From: an uncultured Bacilli bacterium
Lineage (GTDB): Bacteria; Bacillota_I; Bacilli_A; RF39; UBA660
Assembly: GCA_934131005.1 (NCBI GenBank)
Contig: CAKOYV010000005.1
Coordinates: forward strand, 1-64,000
Direction: 5' to 3'
DNA length: 64,000 nt
In this document: positions 43,345 to 53,631 of the stretch, one piece after another
Layout: each line of letters starts with the position of its first letter
Position numbering within the stretch: position 1 is the first letter of the stretch
Made by a program: the position numbers and the translations under genes
The notes under the pieces: model-generated
Told to the model about the DNA's origin: nothing
The model's input: only the letters and a program-made list of their open reading frames with translations
Database searches by the model: none

Positions 43345-45048
43345 GTGAGTTATCTTGCTTTATATAGAAAATATAGGCCAAATAATTTTAAAGATTTGGT
43401 TGGGCAAAATGATGTCGCTGATGTTATAAAAAATGAAATATTGAATAATAAAATTTCTCATGCTTATTTATTTTCTGGTCCTAGAGGAACGGGGAAAACA
43501 TCAACTGCTAAAATAATAGCTAGGATGGTTAATTGTCATAATTTAGGAGATGATGGTGTTCCATGTGGTGAGTGTGATGGATGTCGAAATTTTAATAGTA
43601 GTAGTGATGTTGTTGAAATAGATGCAGCTTCTAATAATGGTGTAGATGAAATAAGAGAACTTAGGGATAAAGTAAATTTAGTTCCTACTTCAGGTAAATA
43701 TAAAATTTATATAATTGATGAAGTTCATATGTTGACTACACAAGCTTTTAATGCTTTATTGAAAACTTTAGAAGAACCACCAGCACATGCTATATTTATA
43801 TTGGCGACTACAGAATTTTATAAAATACCTGCAACAGTCGTTTCTAGGTGTCAAAGATTTCAATTTTTAAAATTTTCAATTAATGAAATAAGTGATAGAT
43901 TGAGGCAAATTGCAAGTTTAGAAAATATAGATGTTTCTGATGATGTTTTATATGAAATAGCTAGGTTGGCAGATGGTGGGTTGAGAGATGCTATTAATAT
44001 GTTTGATCAATTATCATCTTATAAAAAAAATTCGTTGACTGTTGATGATGTATATAAATTGAATGGTGTCGTTTCTTATGACGAACTTGCTAAATTGTTA
44101 ATGTTTGTTAAGAAAAATCAAGTTGCAGAAGTTATTGATTTTCTTAATCTCGTAGATAAAATGGGGAAAAGTTTATCACATTTTATTGGGGATTTACTTG
44201 AATTTTTAAAGGATATTTTGATATATAAGAGTACTTCTGAATTTAACGGAAGTATTAAACTTAAGAATGAAAAAATAAGGGAAATATCTGATATTTACTC
44301 AATAGAAGAAATATATGATTTGATTATTTCAATAAATGAACTTATGAATAGTATTAAAAATTCAAGTTTTTCTATTATTTTAATAATTTCGTTTTTTATA
44401 TCAAAAATAGAAATAATGAAAAAAAATAATGATTTAGAAGAAGATGTAAAAGATATTGAGAATTCTGATTTTGACAAAAAAATTAGTTGTAGTAATGAAA
44501 AATCATCAATTGAGATTGAAATCAATGATAATACTAACACTATAAAGCAAAAATCTTTTATATTTGATGAACGTTTGAAAAAAATTCGGATTAATAATAC
44601 GTTTGCAACTGCATCAAAACAATTGAAAAGTAAATTTTTAGAAAGATGGAAAGATTTTGTAGATAAAATTGAACTTGATAGAAGTAATTCTTTGGCTGGA
44701 ATTATAGGAGATGTAGAGGTTTTGGTTGTTGGAAATAGTAATGTTATATTTTTGGTTAAGTATGATTCTTTGTTAGATAGAATATATAATTATGTTTTAG
44801 ATTTAGAAAAAGAACTGGTAGATATTTATAATGTTGATTATAAAATAGTTTTTCTTGCTAGTGATGAGTGGAATTACGAAAAAGAAAAATATATAAATAA
44901 TTTGAAAATAGGTAAAAAATATGATTATATAGATGAAAATGATGATATTAATAATGGAAATGATGAAAAAGTTGAAAATATTGTTTCATCTGATGATGTT
45001 GATAAATTAATATCGTTAGTTGGAAATGATGTTATTTCATATGAATAA
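43345..45048 (+). CDS. dnaX: DNA polymerase III subunits gamma/tau
   Basis: Clamp-loader ATPase, 567 aa. AAA+ domain begins LYRKYRPNNFKDLVGQ; Walker A GPRGTGKTS; four zinc-binding cysteines (NCHNLGDDGVPCGECDGC); Walker B DEVHML; sensor 1 and SRC arginine-finger motif (VVSRCQRF). The C-terminal third is charged and variable as in tau. Start GTG 43345 with GGTGGGG upstream. Followed by ybaB and recR as in Bacillus. No clear slippery frameshift site was noticed. Confidence 0.96.
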   Translation: MSYLALYRKYRPNNFKDLVGQNDVADVIKNEILNNKISHAYLFSGPRGTGKTSTAKIIARMVNCHNLGDDGVPCGECDGCRNFNSSSDVVEIDAASNNGVDEIRELRDKVNLVPTSGKYKIYIIDEVHMLTTQAFNALLKTLEEPPAHAIFILATTEFYKIPATVVSRCQRFQFLKFSINEISDRLRQIASLENIDVSDDVLYEIARLADGGLRDAINMFDQLSSYKKNSLTVDDVYKLNGVVSYDELAKLLMFVKKNQVAEVIDFLNLVDKMGKSLSHFIGDLLEFLKDILIYKSTSEFNGSIKLKNEKIREISDIYSIEEIYDLIISINELMNSIKNSSFSIILIISFFISKIEIMKKNNDLEEDVKDIENSDFDKKISCSNEKSSIEIEINDNTNTIKQKSFIFDERLKKIRINNTFATASKQLKSKFLERWKDFVDKIELDRSNSLAGIIGDVEVLVVGNSNVIFLVKYDSLLDRIYNYVLDLEKELVDIYNVDYKIVFLASDEWNYEKEKYINNLKIGKKYDYIDENDDINNGNDEKVENIVSSDDVDKLISLVGNDVISYE

Positions 45049-45064
45049 TGAAAGGGTGAATATA

Positions 45065-45373
45065 ATGAATATGAATATACAAAATATTATGAAACAAGCA
45101 CAAAAGATGCAAAATGATTTACAAAAAGCTCAAAAAGAGTTGGATAAAAGTGAGTATGAAGGTAATTCTTCAGGAGTTAAAATTATTTTAAAAGGTAATT
45201 TAGAAATGAAGTCTATTGAAATAAATTTTGATGGTGATTTGTCTGATAGTGAAGATAAAGAAATGTTAGAAGATATGATTAGTGTTGCTTATAGTGATGC
45301 TCTTAGTAAAGTTAATAAGGATAAGGAGAAAAAATTCGGAAAGTATGGTCAAGGTCTTTCTGGGTTGATGTAG
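45065..45373 (+). CDS. ybaB: YbaB/EbfC nucleoid-associated protein
   Basis: Dimeric DNA-binding protein of 102 aa. Sequence MKQAQKMQNDLQKAQKEL, the central GVKIILKGNLEMKSIEI sheet and DALSKVNKDKEKKFG helix fit the family. ATG 45065 is preferred over an upstream frame start inside dnaX because GGGTGA lies 7 nt before it. It directly abuts recR. Confidence 0.93.
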   Translation: MNMNIQNIMKQAQKMQNDLQKAQKELDKSEYEGNSSGVKIILKGNLEMKSIEINFDGDLSDSEDKEMLEDMISVAYSDALSKVNKDKEKKFGKYGQGLSGLM

Positions 45374-45973
45374 ATGTATCCAAATAGTGTTAAAAAATTA
45401 ATAGATAATTTTCAAAAGTTGCCAGGAATAGGTCATAAAACAGCAGAACGTTTAGCCTTTTCAATGCTTTCTTTTGATAAAGATAATCTTACTTCTTTTG
45501 CAAATGCGATATATGATGTTAGAGATAATATTTGTAATTGTAAAATTTGTGGTAATATTTCTGATAGTGAAATTTGTGGTATTTGTTCTAATGAATCAAG
45601 GGATAGAAGAGTTATTTTTGTTGTTGAAAAATCAAAAGATATAATGTTATTTGAAAAAATAGGTGTATATAACGGGTTATATCATGTTTTAGATGGACTT
45701 ATTTCTCCTCTTGATGGGGTAGGACCTAATGATATTAGACTGTCTGAGTTGATTAAGAGAGTTGATTCTTCGGAAGTTAATGAAGTGATTTTAGCATTGA
45801 AGCCTAGTATTGAAGGTGAGACAACAATGCAATATATAAAAAAAATACTAAGTGATAAGGATGTTAAAATTTCTAAAATTGCTACAGGTGTACCTATTGG
45901 AACTGATATGGAATATATTGATTCTTTAACACTTGAGATGGCTATTGATGAGAGAAAAGATATGGATTCTTAA
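45374..45973 (+). CDS. recR: Recombination mediator RecR
   Basis: Works with RecF/RecO in loading RecA at gaps; 199 aa. HhH motif LPGIGHKTAERLAF, C4 zinc finger (CNCKICGNISDSEICGIC) and a TOPRIM domain ending MEYIDSLTLEMAI. The ATG follows the ybaB stop with no gap. Synteny with dnaX-ybaB supports it. Confidence 0.97.
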   Translation: MYPNSVKKLIDNFQKLPGIGHKTAERLAFSMLSFDKDNLTSFANAIYDVRDNICNCKICGNISDSEICGICSNESRDRRVIFVVEKSKDIMLFEKIGVYNGLYHVLDGLISPLDGVGPNDIRLSELIKRVDSSEVNEVILALKPSIEGETTMQYIKKILSDKDVKISKIATGVPIGTDMEYIDSLTLEMAIDERKDMDS

Positions 45974-46011
45974 TGTTTTATATCATATTATTTATTGGGG
46001 GATGATATGAT

Positions 46012-46197
46012 GTGTTTAGTAAATTATTATATTTATTGAAAAAATTTATTGTTGCAGCTTTATTTATTTATGCTTATGATATGTTATGTGTGTCTTTTGG
46101 ACTAGTTATTCCAATTAATTTTGTTACTATTTTGTTAGTTGGAATTTTTAACTTTTCTGGAATGATTTGTTTGATATTCTTTTCTTTATTATTGTAG
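46012..46197 (+). CDS. bofA: BofA-family sigma-K processing inhibitor
   Basis: A 61-residue membrane protein with two hydrophobic helices. The second region SFGLVIPINFVTILLVGIFN matches the BofA signature, in which IPIN is followed by a helix. BofA holds the SpoIVFB protease inactive until forespore signalling in Bacillus (87 aa there; this one lacks the N-terminal segment). Start is GTG 46012 with GGGGATGAT upstream. It lies after recR, as bofA does in Bacillus. Confidence 0.82.
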   Translation: MFSKLLYLLKKFIVAALFIYAYDMLCVSFGLVIPINFVTILLVGIFNFSGMICLIFFSLLL

Positions 46198-46213
46198 ATT
46201 GTTTGGTGATATT

Positions 46214-47170
46214 ATGTTAGATTATTTTAAGGATAAGCAGTCTATAGCGTATAATTTATTAGTCAATTCTGTTGCTAATAACAAGCTTGGTCATGCTTAT
46301 TTAATTGATGGTAATGATAACGAGTATGGTTATGATTTTGTTATGGCTTTTGTGAAAATGATTGTTTGTGATAAGCATTATTGTAATAATAATTTATGTG
46401 ATAATTGTAATATTTGTTCTAGGATTGATGAAGGTAATTATACTGAGGTTAAGGTTATTGAAACAGATTCTATGATTATAAAAAAAGAACAATTGTTAGA
46501 GTTACAAAGTGAGTTTAGCAGGACTAGTATTGAAGGTGCTAAAAGAGTTTATGTTATAAAAGATTGTGAAAAAATGAATAAGCAGGCATCTAATAGTTTG
46601 TTAAAATTTTTGGAAGAACCTACTTCAGGAATAGTAGCAATTTTATTTACAAATAATATTAATAAGGTTTTGCCAACAATTATTTCGAGATGTCAGCTTA
46701 TTAAATTAGAAAAAACAAAAATTAATAATAATGAAAGGGATACTTTTAATAATTTTGCATATTTTTGTTGTGATTCTAGAGAAGAGATAGATAAATTTTT
46801 GGCTGATGATGATAAGAGAAAATATATTGATAATGTTGTTTATGCGATTAATTATTATGAAGAAAATGGTTTGGATATAATGATTTATCTAAAGAAAATA
46901 TGGTTTGAGAATTTTAAGGATAGAAATGATAATGTTATGGCATTGTTATTAATGGTTAATTTTTATTATGATGTACTTAAGTTTAAAAATAATATTGATG
47001 ACTACTTTTTTAATGATTATATGGAGAATATAGAGCGAGTTTCTAATTGTAATTTTGATGATAAAATTGTTAAAAAGATTAATGTTTGCATTGAAATTAG
47101 TGAATATTTGAAGTATAATTTGAATGTTAATTTGCTTATTGATAGTTTATTTATAAGGTTAGGTGAATAA
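46214..47170 (+). CDS. holB: DNA polymerase III delta' subunit
   Basis: Clamp-loader subunit, 318 aa from ATG 46214. AAA+ fold of the delta' type: GHAYLIDG at the degenerate P-loop position, zinc-finger cysteines (CDKHYCNNNLCDNCNIC), KDCEKMNKQASNSLLKFLEEP and SRCQLIKL. GGTGAT before the ATG favours this start over TTG 46199. Followed by ricT. Confidence 0.93.
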   Translation: MLDYFKDKQSIAYNLLVNSVANNKLGHAYLIDGNDNEYGYDFVMAFVKMIVCDKHYCNNNLCDNCNICSRIDEGNYTEVKVIETDSMIIKKEQLLELQSEFSRTSIEGAKRVYVIKDCEKMNKQASNSLLKFLEEPTSGIVAILFTNNINKVLPTIISRCQLIKLEKTKINNNERDTFNNFAYFCCDSREEIDKFLADDDKRKYIDNVVYAINYYEENGLDIMIYLKKIWFENFKDRNDNVMALLLMVNFYYDVLKFKNNIDDYFFNDYMENIERVSNCNFDDKIVKKINVCIEISEYLKYNLNVNLLIDSLFIRLGE

Positions 47171-47172
47171 TT

Positions 47173-47958
47173 ATGGGTGTTGTTGAAGTTAAGTTTGATA
47201 ATAATGTAAAGGATGGTTTTTATCGTTTTGAACGATTTAATTTAAAGCGTAATTTGACTGTAATCGTTAATAGTGATAGAGGTCTACAATTTGGTAAAAT
47301 TAAGAAGATACTTACATCTAAGGAAGAAAAACAATTAGATGGGGTAGATTTGTATGATGTTGTAAGAATTGCTAGTAAAAGAGATTATTTAAAGCATATT
47401 AATAATATAAATAGTATTGATGAGGTTGTTAAAAAATGTAGTGAAATAGTAAAAAAAAGTGGCATATCTATGACTATTTTGGATGGTAGTTATAATTTTG
47501 ATAAAAGTCAATTATTATTTAGATTTGTTGCTGATGAGAGAGTTGATTTTAGACAACTTGCTAAGGAATTAGGGTCTGTTTTTCGTACTAGAATTGAACT
47601 TAGGCAAATTGGTATTAGGGATAAGGCTAAGGAAATTGGTGGAATTGGTCCTTGTGGTCGCTTTTTGTGTTGTAGTAGTTTTTTGAATACTTTTGATAGT
47701 GTTACTATAAGTATGGCTAAGAATCAAGGTGTTTCATTGAATCCGACAAAGATAAATGGTGTTTGCGGAAGACTTTTATGTTGTTTAAGATATGAGAATG
47801 ATGTTTATTCAGATTTAAAAAAAGGGATGCCTAGAGCTGGTAGTATTGTTAATTATCATGGTAAGGATGGTAAAGTTGTATCAGTTAATGTTTTGGCTAA
47901 TACTTATAAAATTCAATTTTATGATAAGTCGGTTGTAGAAGTTGATTGTAATGATTGA
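47173..47958 (+). CDS. ricT: PSP1-domain protein RicT (YaaT)
   Basis: A 261-aa member of the RicT/YaaT family, which with RicA and RicF supports RNase Y-mediated processing and affects sporulation and competence in Bacillus. Conserved cysteines are seen in GPCGRFLCCSSFL and NGVCGRLLCCLRYE, known ligands of Fe-S clusters in the Ric complex. It ends with TGA overlapping the next start. Order holB-ricT is conserved. Confidence 0.93.
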   Translation: MGVVEVKFDNNVKDGFYRFERFNLKRNLTVIVNSDRGLQFGKIKKILTSKEEKQLDGVDLYDVVRIASKRDYLKHINNINSIDEVVKKCSEIVKKSGISMTILDGSYNFDKSQLLFRFVADERVDFRQLAKELGSVFRTRIELRQIGIRDKAKEIGGIGPCGRFLCCSSFLNTFDSVTISMAKNQGVSLNPTKINGVCGRLLCCLRYENDVYSDLKKGMPRAGSIVNYHGKDGKVVSVNVLANTYKIQFYDKSVVEVDCND

Positions 47959-48679
47959 GAAGAATAGGTTACTTAATTTTGATAGTATTATATATCAAAA
48001 TTCTGATTGGTTTAAGTTTTCAATGGATTCTGTATTACTTGTTAATTTTGTTACATTGAATTTAAGTGTTAAAAAGATTATGGATTTAGCTACTGGTAAT
48101 GCACCTATACCACTTCTTTTAACATATAAAACAAAGGCTGATATAGATTGTATAGAGTTACAGAAATGTGTATATGATTTAGGAGTTAGGTCGATAATTG
48201 ATAATGGTGTTAGTAGCCAAATTAAAATAGTTAATGGTGATGTTAGGAATATTAAGGAATATTTTGATAGTGGTATATATGATGTAGTTTTATGCAATCC
48301 TCCATATTTTAAAACAAATAATGAGGAATTTGTAAATGATAATGATGTAAAGAAATTAGCAAGGCATGAAATTACTTTAAATATTGATTTTGTTCTAAAT
48401 GCTGCTAAATATTTGTTGAAGACTGGTGGAAATTTTGCGATGGTGCACAGAAGTGATAGGTTTGTTGAAATTCTTGAAAAAATGAGAATTAATGGTATTG
48501 AACCTAAGAAAGTGCAATTTATTTATCCAAAATATGGTAAAAATAGTGATTTATTTTTGGTAGAAGGTAAGTTGAATGGAAAATCGGGAGGCTTAAAAAT
48601 TTTGCCGCCATTAATTATACATGATGTTGATGGAAATTATACTAAAGAAGTAAGAGAAATGTTTGGAAATAATGATTAG
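47951..48679 (+). CDS. trmN6: tRNA1(Val) (adenine-N6)-methyltransferase family
   Basis: SAM-dependent methyltransferase, 242 aa from ATG 47951. Motif I is IMDLATGNAPIPLLL and the catalytic motif is CNPPYF, typical of N6-adenine RNA methylases such as YabB/TrmN6. It overlaps ricT by 8 nt. Bacillus has yabB in the same neighbourhood. Confidence 0.9.
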   Translation: MIEKNRLLNFDSIIYQNSDWFKFSMDSVLLVNFVTLNLSVKKIMDLATGNAPIPLLLTYKTKADIDCIELQKCVYDLGVRSIIDNGVSSQIKIVNGDVRNIKEYFDSGIYDVVLCNPPYFKTNNEEFVNDNDVKKLARHEITLNIDFVLNAAKYLLKTGGNFAMVHRSDRFVEILEKMRINGIEPKKVQFIYPKYGKNSDLFLVEGKLNGKSGGLKILPPLIIHDVDGNYTKEVREMFGNND

Positions 48680-48691
48680 AGGTGTTTTTTT

Positions 48692-49543
48692 ATGTGGCAA
48701 AGAAGTTATGATGGTAGTTCTACACTTTATTTAATTCCGACACCTATAGGAAATATGGATGATGTTACTTTTAGAACTATTAATATTTTAAAAGATGTGG
48801 AAGTTGTTTTTTCGGAGGATACTAGAGTTACGGCTAATTTACTAAATCATTTTGATATTAAAAAAAAGCTAATTTCATTACATGAACATAATGAAGATTT
48901 GGTTAAAGATAAAGTTTTAAAATATTTATCTGATGGTAAAAATGTTGGATTAGTTACTGATAGAGGAACCCCTATTATTAGTGATCCAGGTTATAAGACT
49001 GTTAAATATGTTAGTGATTTAGGGTATAATGTAGTTGCTTTGCCTGGAGCTAATGCCTTTGTTCCGGCTTTAATTGTGTCAGGATTACCTCCACAGCCTT
49101 TTACTTTCTATGGTTTTTTAGATAGTAGGGATAGTAAAAAAAGAAAAGAATTAAAAAGTCTTGTTAATGTTGCTAATACAATGATTTTTTATGAAGCACC
49201 ACATAGAATTGTGAAAACTTTAAAGATGATGTTAGAAATTTTGGGAGATAGAAATATAAGTTTATCTAGAGAAATTTCTAAGAAGTTTGAGAGTGTATAT
49301 AGAGGAAAAATAAGTGGTATTTTAAATGATTCTGAAAATATGAGGGGTGAATTTGTTATTGTTGTATCAGGTTGTCATTTAAAAATGCAAAAATACGATG
49401 ATGATTATATTATTGAATTAGTTAATAATTATATTGATAATGGCTTTTCAGCAACAGATTCTATTAAGGTGGTTGCTAGCGAATTGAAATTGAAAAAAAA
49501 TGATGTTTATAATTTGTATCATAAAGGTAGTGATAGGAAATGA
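48692..49543 (+). CDS. rsmI: 16S rRNA (cytidine1402-2'-O)-methyltransferase RsmI
   Basis: Tetrapyrrole-methylase-fold enzyme of 283 aa. N-terminal TLYLIPTPIGNMDDVTFR, SEDTRVTANLLNHF and TDRGTPIISDPGY match YraL/RsmI. The C-terminal small HTH-like extension is present. AGAGGTG before the ATG. It overlaps pth by 4 nt. Confidence 0.96.
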   Translation: MWQRSYDGSSTLYLIPTPIGNMDDVTFRTINILKDVEVVFSEDTRVTANLLNHFDIKKKLISLHEHNEDLVKDKVLKYLSDGKNVGLVTDRGTPIISDPGYKTVKYVSDLGYNVVALPGANAFVPALIVSGLPPQPFTFYGFLDSRDSKKRKELKSLVNVANTMIFYEAPHRIVKTLKMMLEILGDRNISLSREISKKFESVYRGKISGILNDSENMRGEFVIVVSGCHLKMQKYDDDYIIELVNNYIDNGFSATDSIKVVASELKLKKNDVYNLYHKGSDRK

Positions 49544-50100
49544 AATTGATTGTAGGTCTTGGTAATCCAGGAAGAGAATATGTTAATACTAGACATAATA
49601 TTGGGTTTTCGATGCTTGATTGTATAGCAGAATCTAGGAAAGTAAATTTTACGAAAGAGAAATTTAATGCTTCATTTTTAGAATATATGTATAAGGGAGA
49701 AAAAATATTGTTCGTTAAGCCTCTTTCATATATGAATTTAAGTGGTATTGTTGTAAAAAAATTTGTTGATTATTATAAAATTCCTTTGGAAGATATTTTA
49801 ATTATTCAGGATGATTTGGATATGACGTTTGGGAAAGTTAAAATTGTATATAATAGAAATAGTGGTGGACATAATGGTATTAAAGATATTGAAAAACATC
49901 TTGGAACTAAAGCTTTTGCTAGACTGAAAATTGGTATTTCTAAAGATAAGAGCATTGATACTAAAGATTATGTTTTGGGAAGGTTTAGTGTTGATGAGAT
50001 AAAAGTTTTGGAAGGTGTTTATGAAAAATTGGTAGATGTTGTAGATGATTTTTGTGATATTGGATTGGATAAATTGATGACTAAGTATAATAATAAATAA
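49540..50100 (+). CDS. pth: Peptidyl-tRNA hydrolase
   Basis: Recycles stalled peptidyl-tRNA; 186 aa. Motifs: GLGNPGREYVNTRHNIGF with catalytic histidine, KPLSYMNLSG, DDLDMTFGK, GGHNGIKDI. Complete. Coupled to rsmI by ATGA overlap and followed by mfd after 27 bp, as in Bacillus (pth-mfd neighbourhood). Confidence 0.97.
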   Translation: MKLIVGLGNPGREYVNTRHNIGFSMLDCIAESRKVNFTKEKFNASFLEYMYKGEKILFVKPLSYMNLSGIVVKKFVDYYKIPLEDILIIQDDLDMTFGKVKIVYNRNSGGHNGIKDIEKHLGTKAFARLKIGISKDKSIDTKDYVLGRFSVDEIKVLEGVYEKLVDVVDDFCDIGLDKLMTKYNNK

Positions 50101-50127
50101 TACTTAATTTTTTTGGTGGTGTTATAG

Positions 50128-53100
50128 ATGAATTTTTTTGATAATTTGTTTAATGTTCATGATGATAATTATTATGGTGTTTCTGGGTTGAATCCAGAGT
50201 TATTTGCTATTTATATTTATAATAATTTTTTGAAAAGTAATAAAGGAACGTTGGTTGTTACTAATTCTTTGTATGAAGCGAACTCTTTGTATAGTAAAAT
50301 TTCTAATTATACAGATAGAGTTTTGTTTTTTCCAATGGATGATTTTATTACTAGTGAAGCTTTAGCTATTAGTCCTGAATTTAAAAGTGAGAGAGTTAAT
50401 ACTATTAATAAGTTAGTTGTGGATAATAAATATATTGTTGTAGCTAATTTAATGGGAGTTTTGAGGTATTTGCCACTTGTTGATGTTTGGAAGAAATCTA
50501 TTATCAAGTTAGAAACGGGAATGAATATTGAACGAGAATATTTAGAAAATATGTTATATAATATAGGATATGAAAAAGAGTCTATTGTTACAGAAACTGG
50601 GAAAATAGGGGTTAGAGGCTATGTTTTAGATATTTTTCCAATTGGTTATGATAATCCTGTTAGGATAGAGTTTTGGGGAGATTCTATTGAAAGTATTAAA
50701 TATTTTGATGTTGAATCTCAACTTTCTAATGAATGTGTTGAGATGGTGAATATTTATCCTTATACTGAGTTTTTAACTGATGTTTTATTAGATGATGTTG
50801 TTAGAAAACAAAAGTATTTAAAACATTATTCTAATAATCGAGTTAATGGCTTGTGGGATTATTTAAATAGAGATACTATTTTTTATTATGATTATAATCA
50901 AATAGAGGCTGGCTATAAGCTTTTAGTGGAAAGTATTATAAATTATGATAAGGAAAATGTTAATTCATCTGGCATAAAAACTGATTATATGTTTGGATTA
51001 AAAGATATTAATTGTAAAAGCGAGATATTTTTGATGAATTTTGATAATGTATTAGCGAATATAAAACTTAATTTTGAAGATAAATATGTTTGTTATAATA
51101 TTGATAATTATCAAGATAATATTGAGGCAATAAAATTAGACTTAGATAAGTATATTCTTGCTAAAAAAACGGTAATTATATGTGCTGTTAATGAAGATGT
51201 TAAAAATAGAATTATTAAGTATTTGCCTGATAAAAAGATTATTTTTACTTCTTGTGATAATATTTATGAGAATAAAATTAATATTGTTATAAAAGAAATT
51301 GATACGGGATTTATTTTTGATAATTATGTTGTTTGGTCATCTAATGATTTATTTAAAGGTGTTAATAGTGCTGGTAAGAAGTTCAATAGTAAGTTTAAAT
51401 TAGGGACGAAAATAGATAATATTAATAATATTTCTCGTGGTGATTATGTTGTACATGAGGCGTATGGTATTGGAATTTATGATGAACTTACAACTATTGT
51501 TAAAAAAGGATATAAAAAAGATTATATTAGGTTAATATATGATGGAGGTGATGTTTTATATATTCCTGTTGAAAAGATAGATAGAATTAGTAAATTTTCT
51601 GGTAAAGAGGGAATTACAGTTAAGCTTGATAGTTTAAGTAATGACAAATGGCGTCGTAAAAAGGCAAGGGTTAAGGGGCGTTTAGAGGAAATAGCGGCTA
51701 ATTTGCTTAAGGTTTCAGCTCAAAGAGAAGCAATGCAAGGTTATGCTTTTTCAAAGGATGATGAAAATCAAATATTATTTGATAGTTCTTTTCAATATGA
51801 AGAAACTGTTGATCAGTTGAAGGCTATTAATTCAATAAAATTAGAAATGGAAAAAAATAAACCTATGGATATGTTATTATGTGGCGATGTAGGGTATGGT
51901 AAGACAGAAGTTGCTTTTAGAGCTATGTTTAAAGCTGTTAATGATGGTAAGCAAGTAGCTTATTTATGTCCAACTACTATATTATCTAATCAGCAATATC
52001 AGAATGCTTTGGTGAGGTTTAAAGATTTTCCAGTTAGAATAGCTCTTTTAAATAGGTTTGTTTCTGTAAAACATCAGAAGGAAATTATTACGCAACTTAA
52101 TGATGGTAAGATTGATATATTGTTTGGTACTCATAGAATTCTTAGTAAGGATATAAAATTTAAGGATTTGGGGCTTCTTGTTGTTGATGAGGAGCAAAGA
52201 TTTGGGGTTACGCATAAGGAGAGGATAAAACAGTATAAGGCTAATGTAGATGTTCTTACTTTGTCGGCAACGCCAATTCCTAGGACTTTGCAAATGTCGA
52301 TGACTGGTATTAGAAGTTTGGCTTTAATAGAAACTCCACCTGCTAAAAGACTTCCTGTTCAGACGTATGTTCTTGCAGAAAATAAAAATATTATTAAAGA
52401 TGCATTGTATAAAGAACTTTCTAGAGATGGGCAAGCTTTTATTTTATATAATCATGTTGATGATATTTTAAGAAAGGTGAGAGAAATTAAAGAATTAGTG
52501 CCAAGTGCTAGGATTGATTATGCTCATGGTAGAATGACAAAACAAGAACTTGAGAATAAGATGCAGAATTTTATTGATTATAAGTTTGATATTTTGATTT
52601 GTACAACAATTATTGAAACGGGGATAGATATTCCTAATGTTAATACTTTAATTGTTATGGATGCTGATAGATTTGGGCTTTCACAGTTATATCAGATACG
52701 TGGTAGAATTGGTAGAAGTGATAGAATTGGATATGCATATCTTATGTATGATAAGCACAAAGTACTTAATGATATTGCAGTTAAAAGACTTAATACTATA
52801 AAGGAATTTACAGAACTTGGTAGTGGTTTTAAGATTGCTATGAGAGATTTATCTATAAGAGGTGCTGGTGATATTTTGGGTAGTGAGCAATCTGGTTTTA
52901 TTGATACAATTGGTATTGAGTTATATTTAAAAATGTTAAAGGAAGCTGTTTTGAAACTTAAGGGTGAATATGTAGAAAAGGCTCAGGATGAAAATTTAGA
53001 TAATAATTCTTTAATTGATGTTGAAACGCATATTAGTGATGAATATATAACAGATGAAGATTTGAAAATAGAGATACATAAAAAAATAAATGAAGTAGAT

Positions 53101-53463
53101 TCTTTGAAAAAACTTTTGGATGTTAAGAATGAATTAGAAAATCGTTTTGGTAGAATAAGTGACAGTATGGAGATTTATATGTATGAGGAATGGTTTGAAA
53201 AATTAGCTCAAAAGTTGGAAATTAAGAAAGTAAATCAAACAAAAACATTTATTGATTTAGAGTTATCAGAATCTACTAGTCAAAGTATAAATGGTGAAGA
53301 GTTATTTAGAATTTCTTATGAAATATCAAAAAATTTTAGGTTGAGTTATAAAAATAATAGAATTCATATTATTTTAGATTTAGTTAATTTAGGTAAACAT
53401 TTTCTTGTTTATTTGATTGAATTATTAAATAAAATACTAGAAAGTATAAAAATTGAGAACTAG
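50128..53463 (+). CDS. mfd: Transcription-repair coupling factor Mfd
   Basis: DNA translocase that removes stalled RNA polymerase and recruits UvrA; 1111 aa. UvrB-like N-terminal domains, RNA polymerase interaction (CarD-like) domain with GDYVVHEAYGIGIY, RecG-type motor with Walker A CGDVGYGKTEVA, DEEQRFGV and SATPIPRTLQMS, and the C-terminal TRCF domain. GGTGGTG before the ATG. Full length for the family. Confidence 0.97.
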   Translation: MNFFDNLFNVHDDNYYGVSGLNPELFAIYIYNNFLKSNKGTLVVTNSLYEANSLYSKISNYTDRVLFFPMDDFITSEALAISPEFKSERVNTINKLVVDNKYIVVANLMGVLRYLPLVDVWKKSIIKLETGMNIEREYLENMLYNIGYEKESIVTETGKIGVRGYVLDIFPIGYDNPVRIEFWGDSIESIKYFDVESQLSNECVEMVNIYPYTEFLTDVLLDDVVRKQKYLKHYSNNRVNGLWDYLNRDTIFYYDYNQIEAGYKLLVESIINYDKENVNSSGIKTDYMFGLKDINCKSEIFLMNFDNVLANIKLNFEDKYVCYNIDNYQDNIEAIKLDLDKYILAKKTVIICAVNEDVKNRIIKYLPDKKIIFTSCDNIYENKINIVIKEIDTGFIFDNYVVWSSNDLFKGVNSAGKKFNSKFKLGTKIDNINNISRGDYVVHEAYGIGIYDELTTIVKKGYKKDYIRLIYDGGDVLYIPVEKIDRISKFSGKEGITVKLDSLSNDKWRRKKARVKGRLEEIAANLLKVSAQREAMQGYAFSKDDENQILFDSSFQYEETVDQLKAINSIKLEMEKNKPMDMLLCGDVGYGKTEVAFRAMFKAVNDGKQVAYLCPTTILSNQQYQNALVRFKDFPVRIALLNRFVSVKHQKEIITQLNDGKIDILFGTHRILSKDIKFKDLGLLVVDEEQRFGVTHKERIKQYKANVDVLTLSATPIPRTLQMSMTGIRSLALIETPPAKRLPVQTYVLAENKNIIKDALYKELSRDGQAFILYNHVDDILRKVREIKELVPSARIDYAHGRMTKQELENKMQNFIDYKFDILICTTIIETGIDIPNVNTLIVMDADRFGLSQLYQIRGRIGRSDRIGYAYLMYDKHKVLNDIAVKRLNTIKEFTELGSGFKIAMRDLSIRGAGDILGSEQSGFIDTIGIELYLKMLKEAVLKLKGEYVEKAQDENLDNNSLIDVETHISDEYITDEDLKIEIHKKINEVDSLKKLLDVKNELENRFGRISDSMEIYMYEEWFEKLAQKLEIKKVNQTKTFIDLELSESTSQSINGEELFRISYEISKNFRLSYKNNRIHIILDLVNLGKHFLVYLIELLNKILESIKIEN

Positions 53464-53570
53464 TTTAGTTTTGAGTTTTGTCTTTTTATGTATTTTTTTT
53501 AGTATTTATGTCACTACATATAATATACAATTATATATTTGTTTCGTAAATATGCTTTAAAATTAATAAT

Positions 53571-53598
53571 TTGAATTTTTCGGATTTAATGTTATAAT
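53571..53598 (+). promoter_or_regulatory. Promoter of metK
   Basis: TTGAAT, 16 bp, TATAAT at 53593-53598; a second TATAAT at 53610. No SAM riboswitch is visible in the very short leader. Confidence 0.6.
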
Positions 53599-53631
53599 TT
53601 TTATGATGGTATAATTTGAAATGGAGGAATT

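Noticed and set aside
43345..45048. Programmed frameshift in dnaX producing gamma
   Set aside because: No convincing slippery heptamer followed by a stem-loop in the expected region.
53464..53631. SAM (S-box) riboswitch before metK
   Set aside because: The promoter lies 30-40 bp from the start codon, leaving no room for an aptamer, and no conserved S-box segments are visible.
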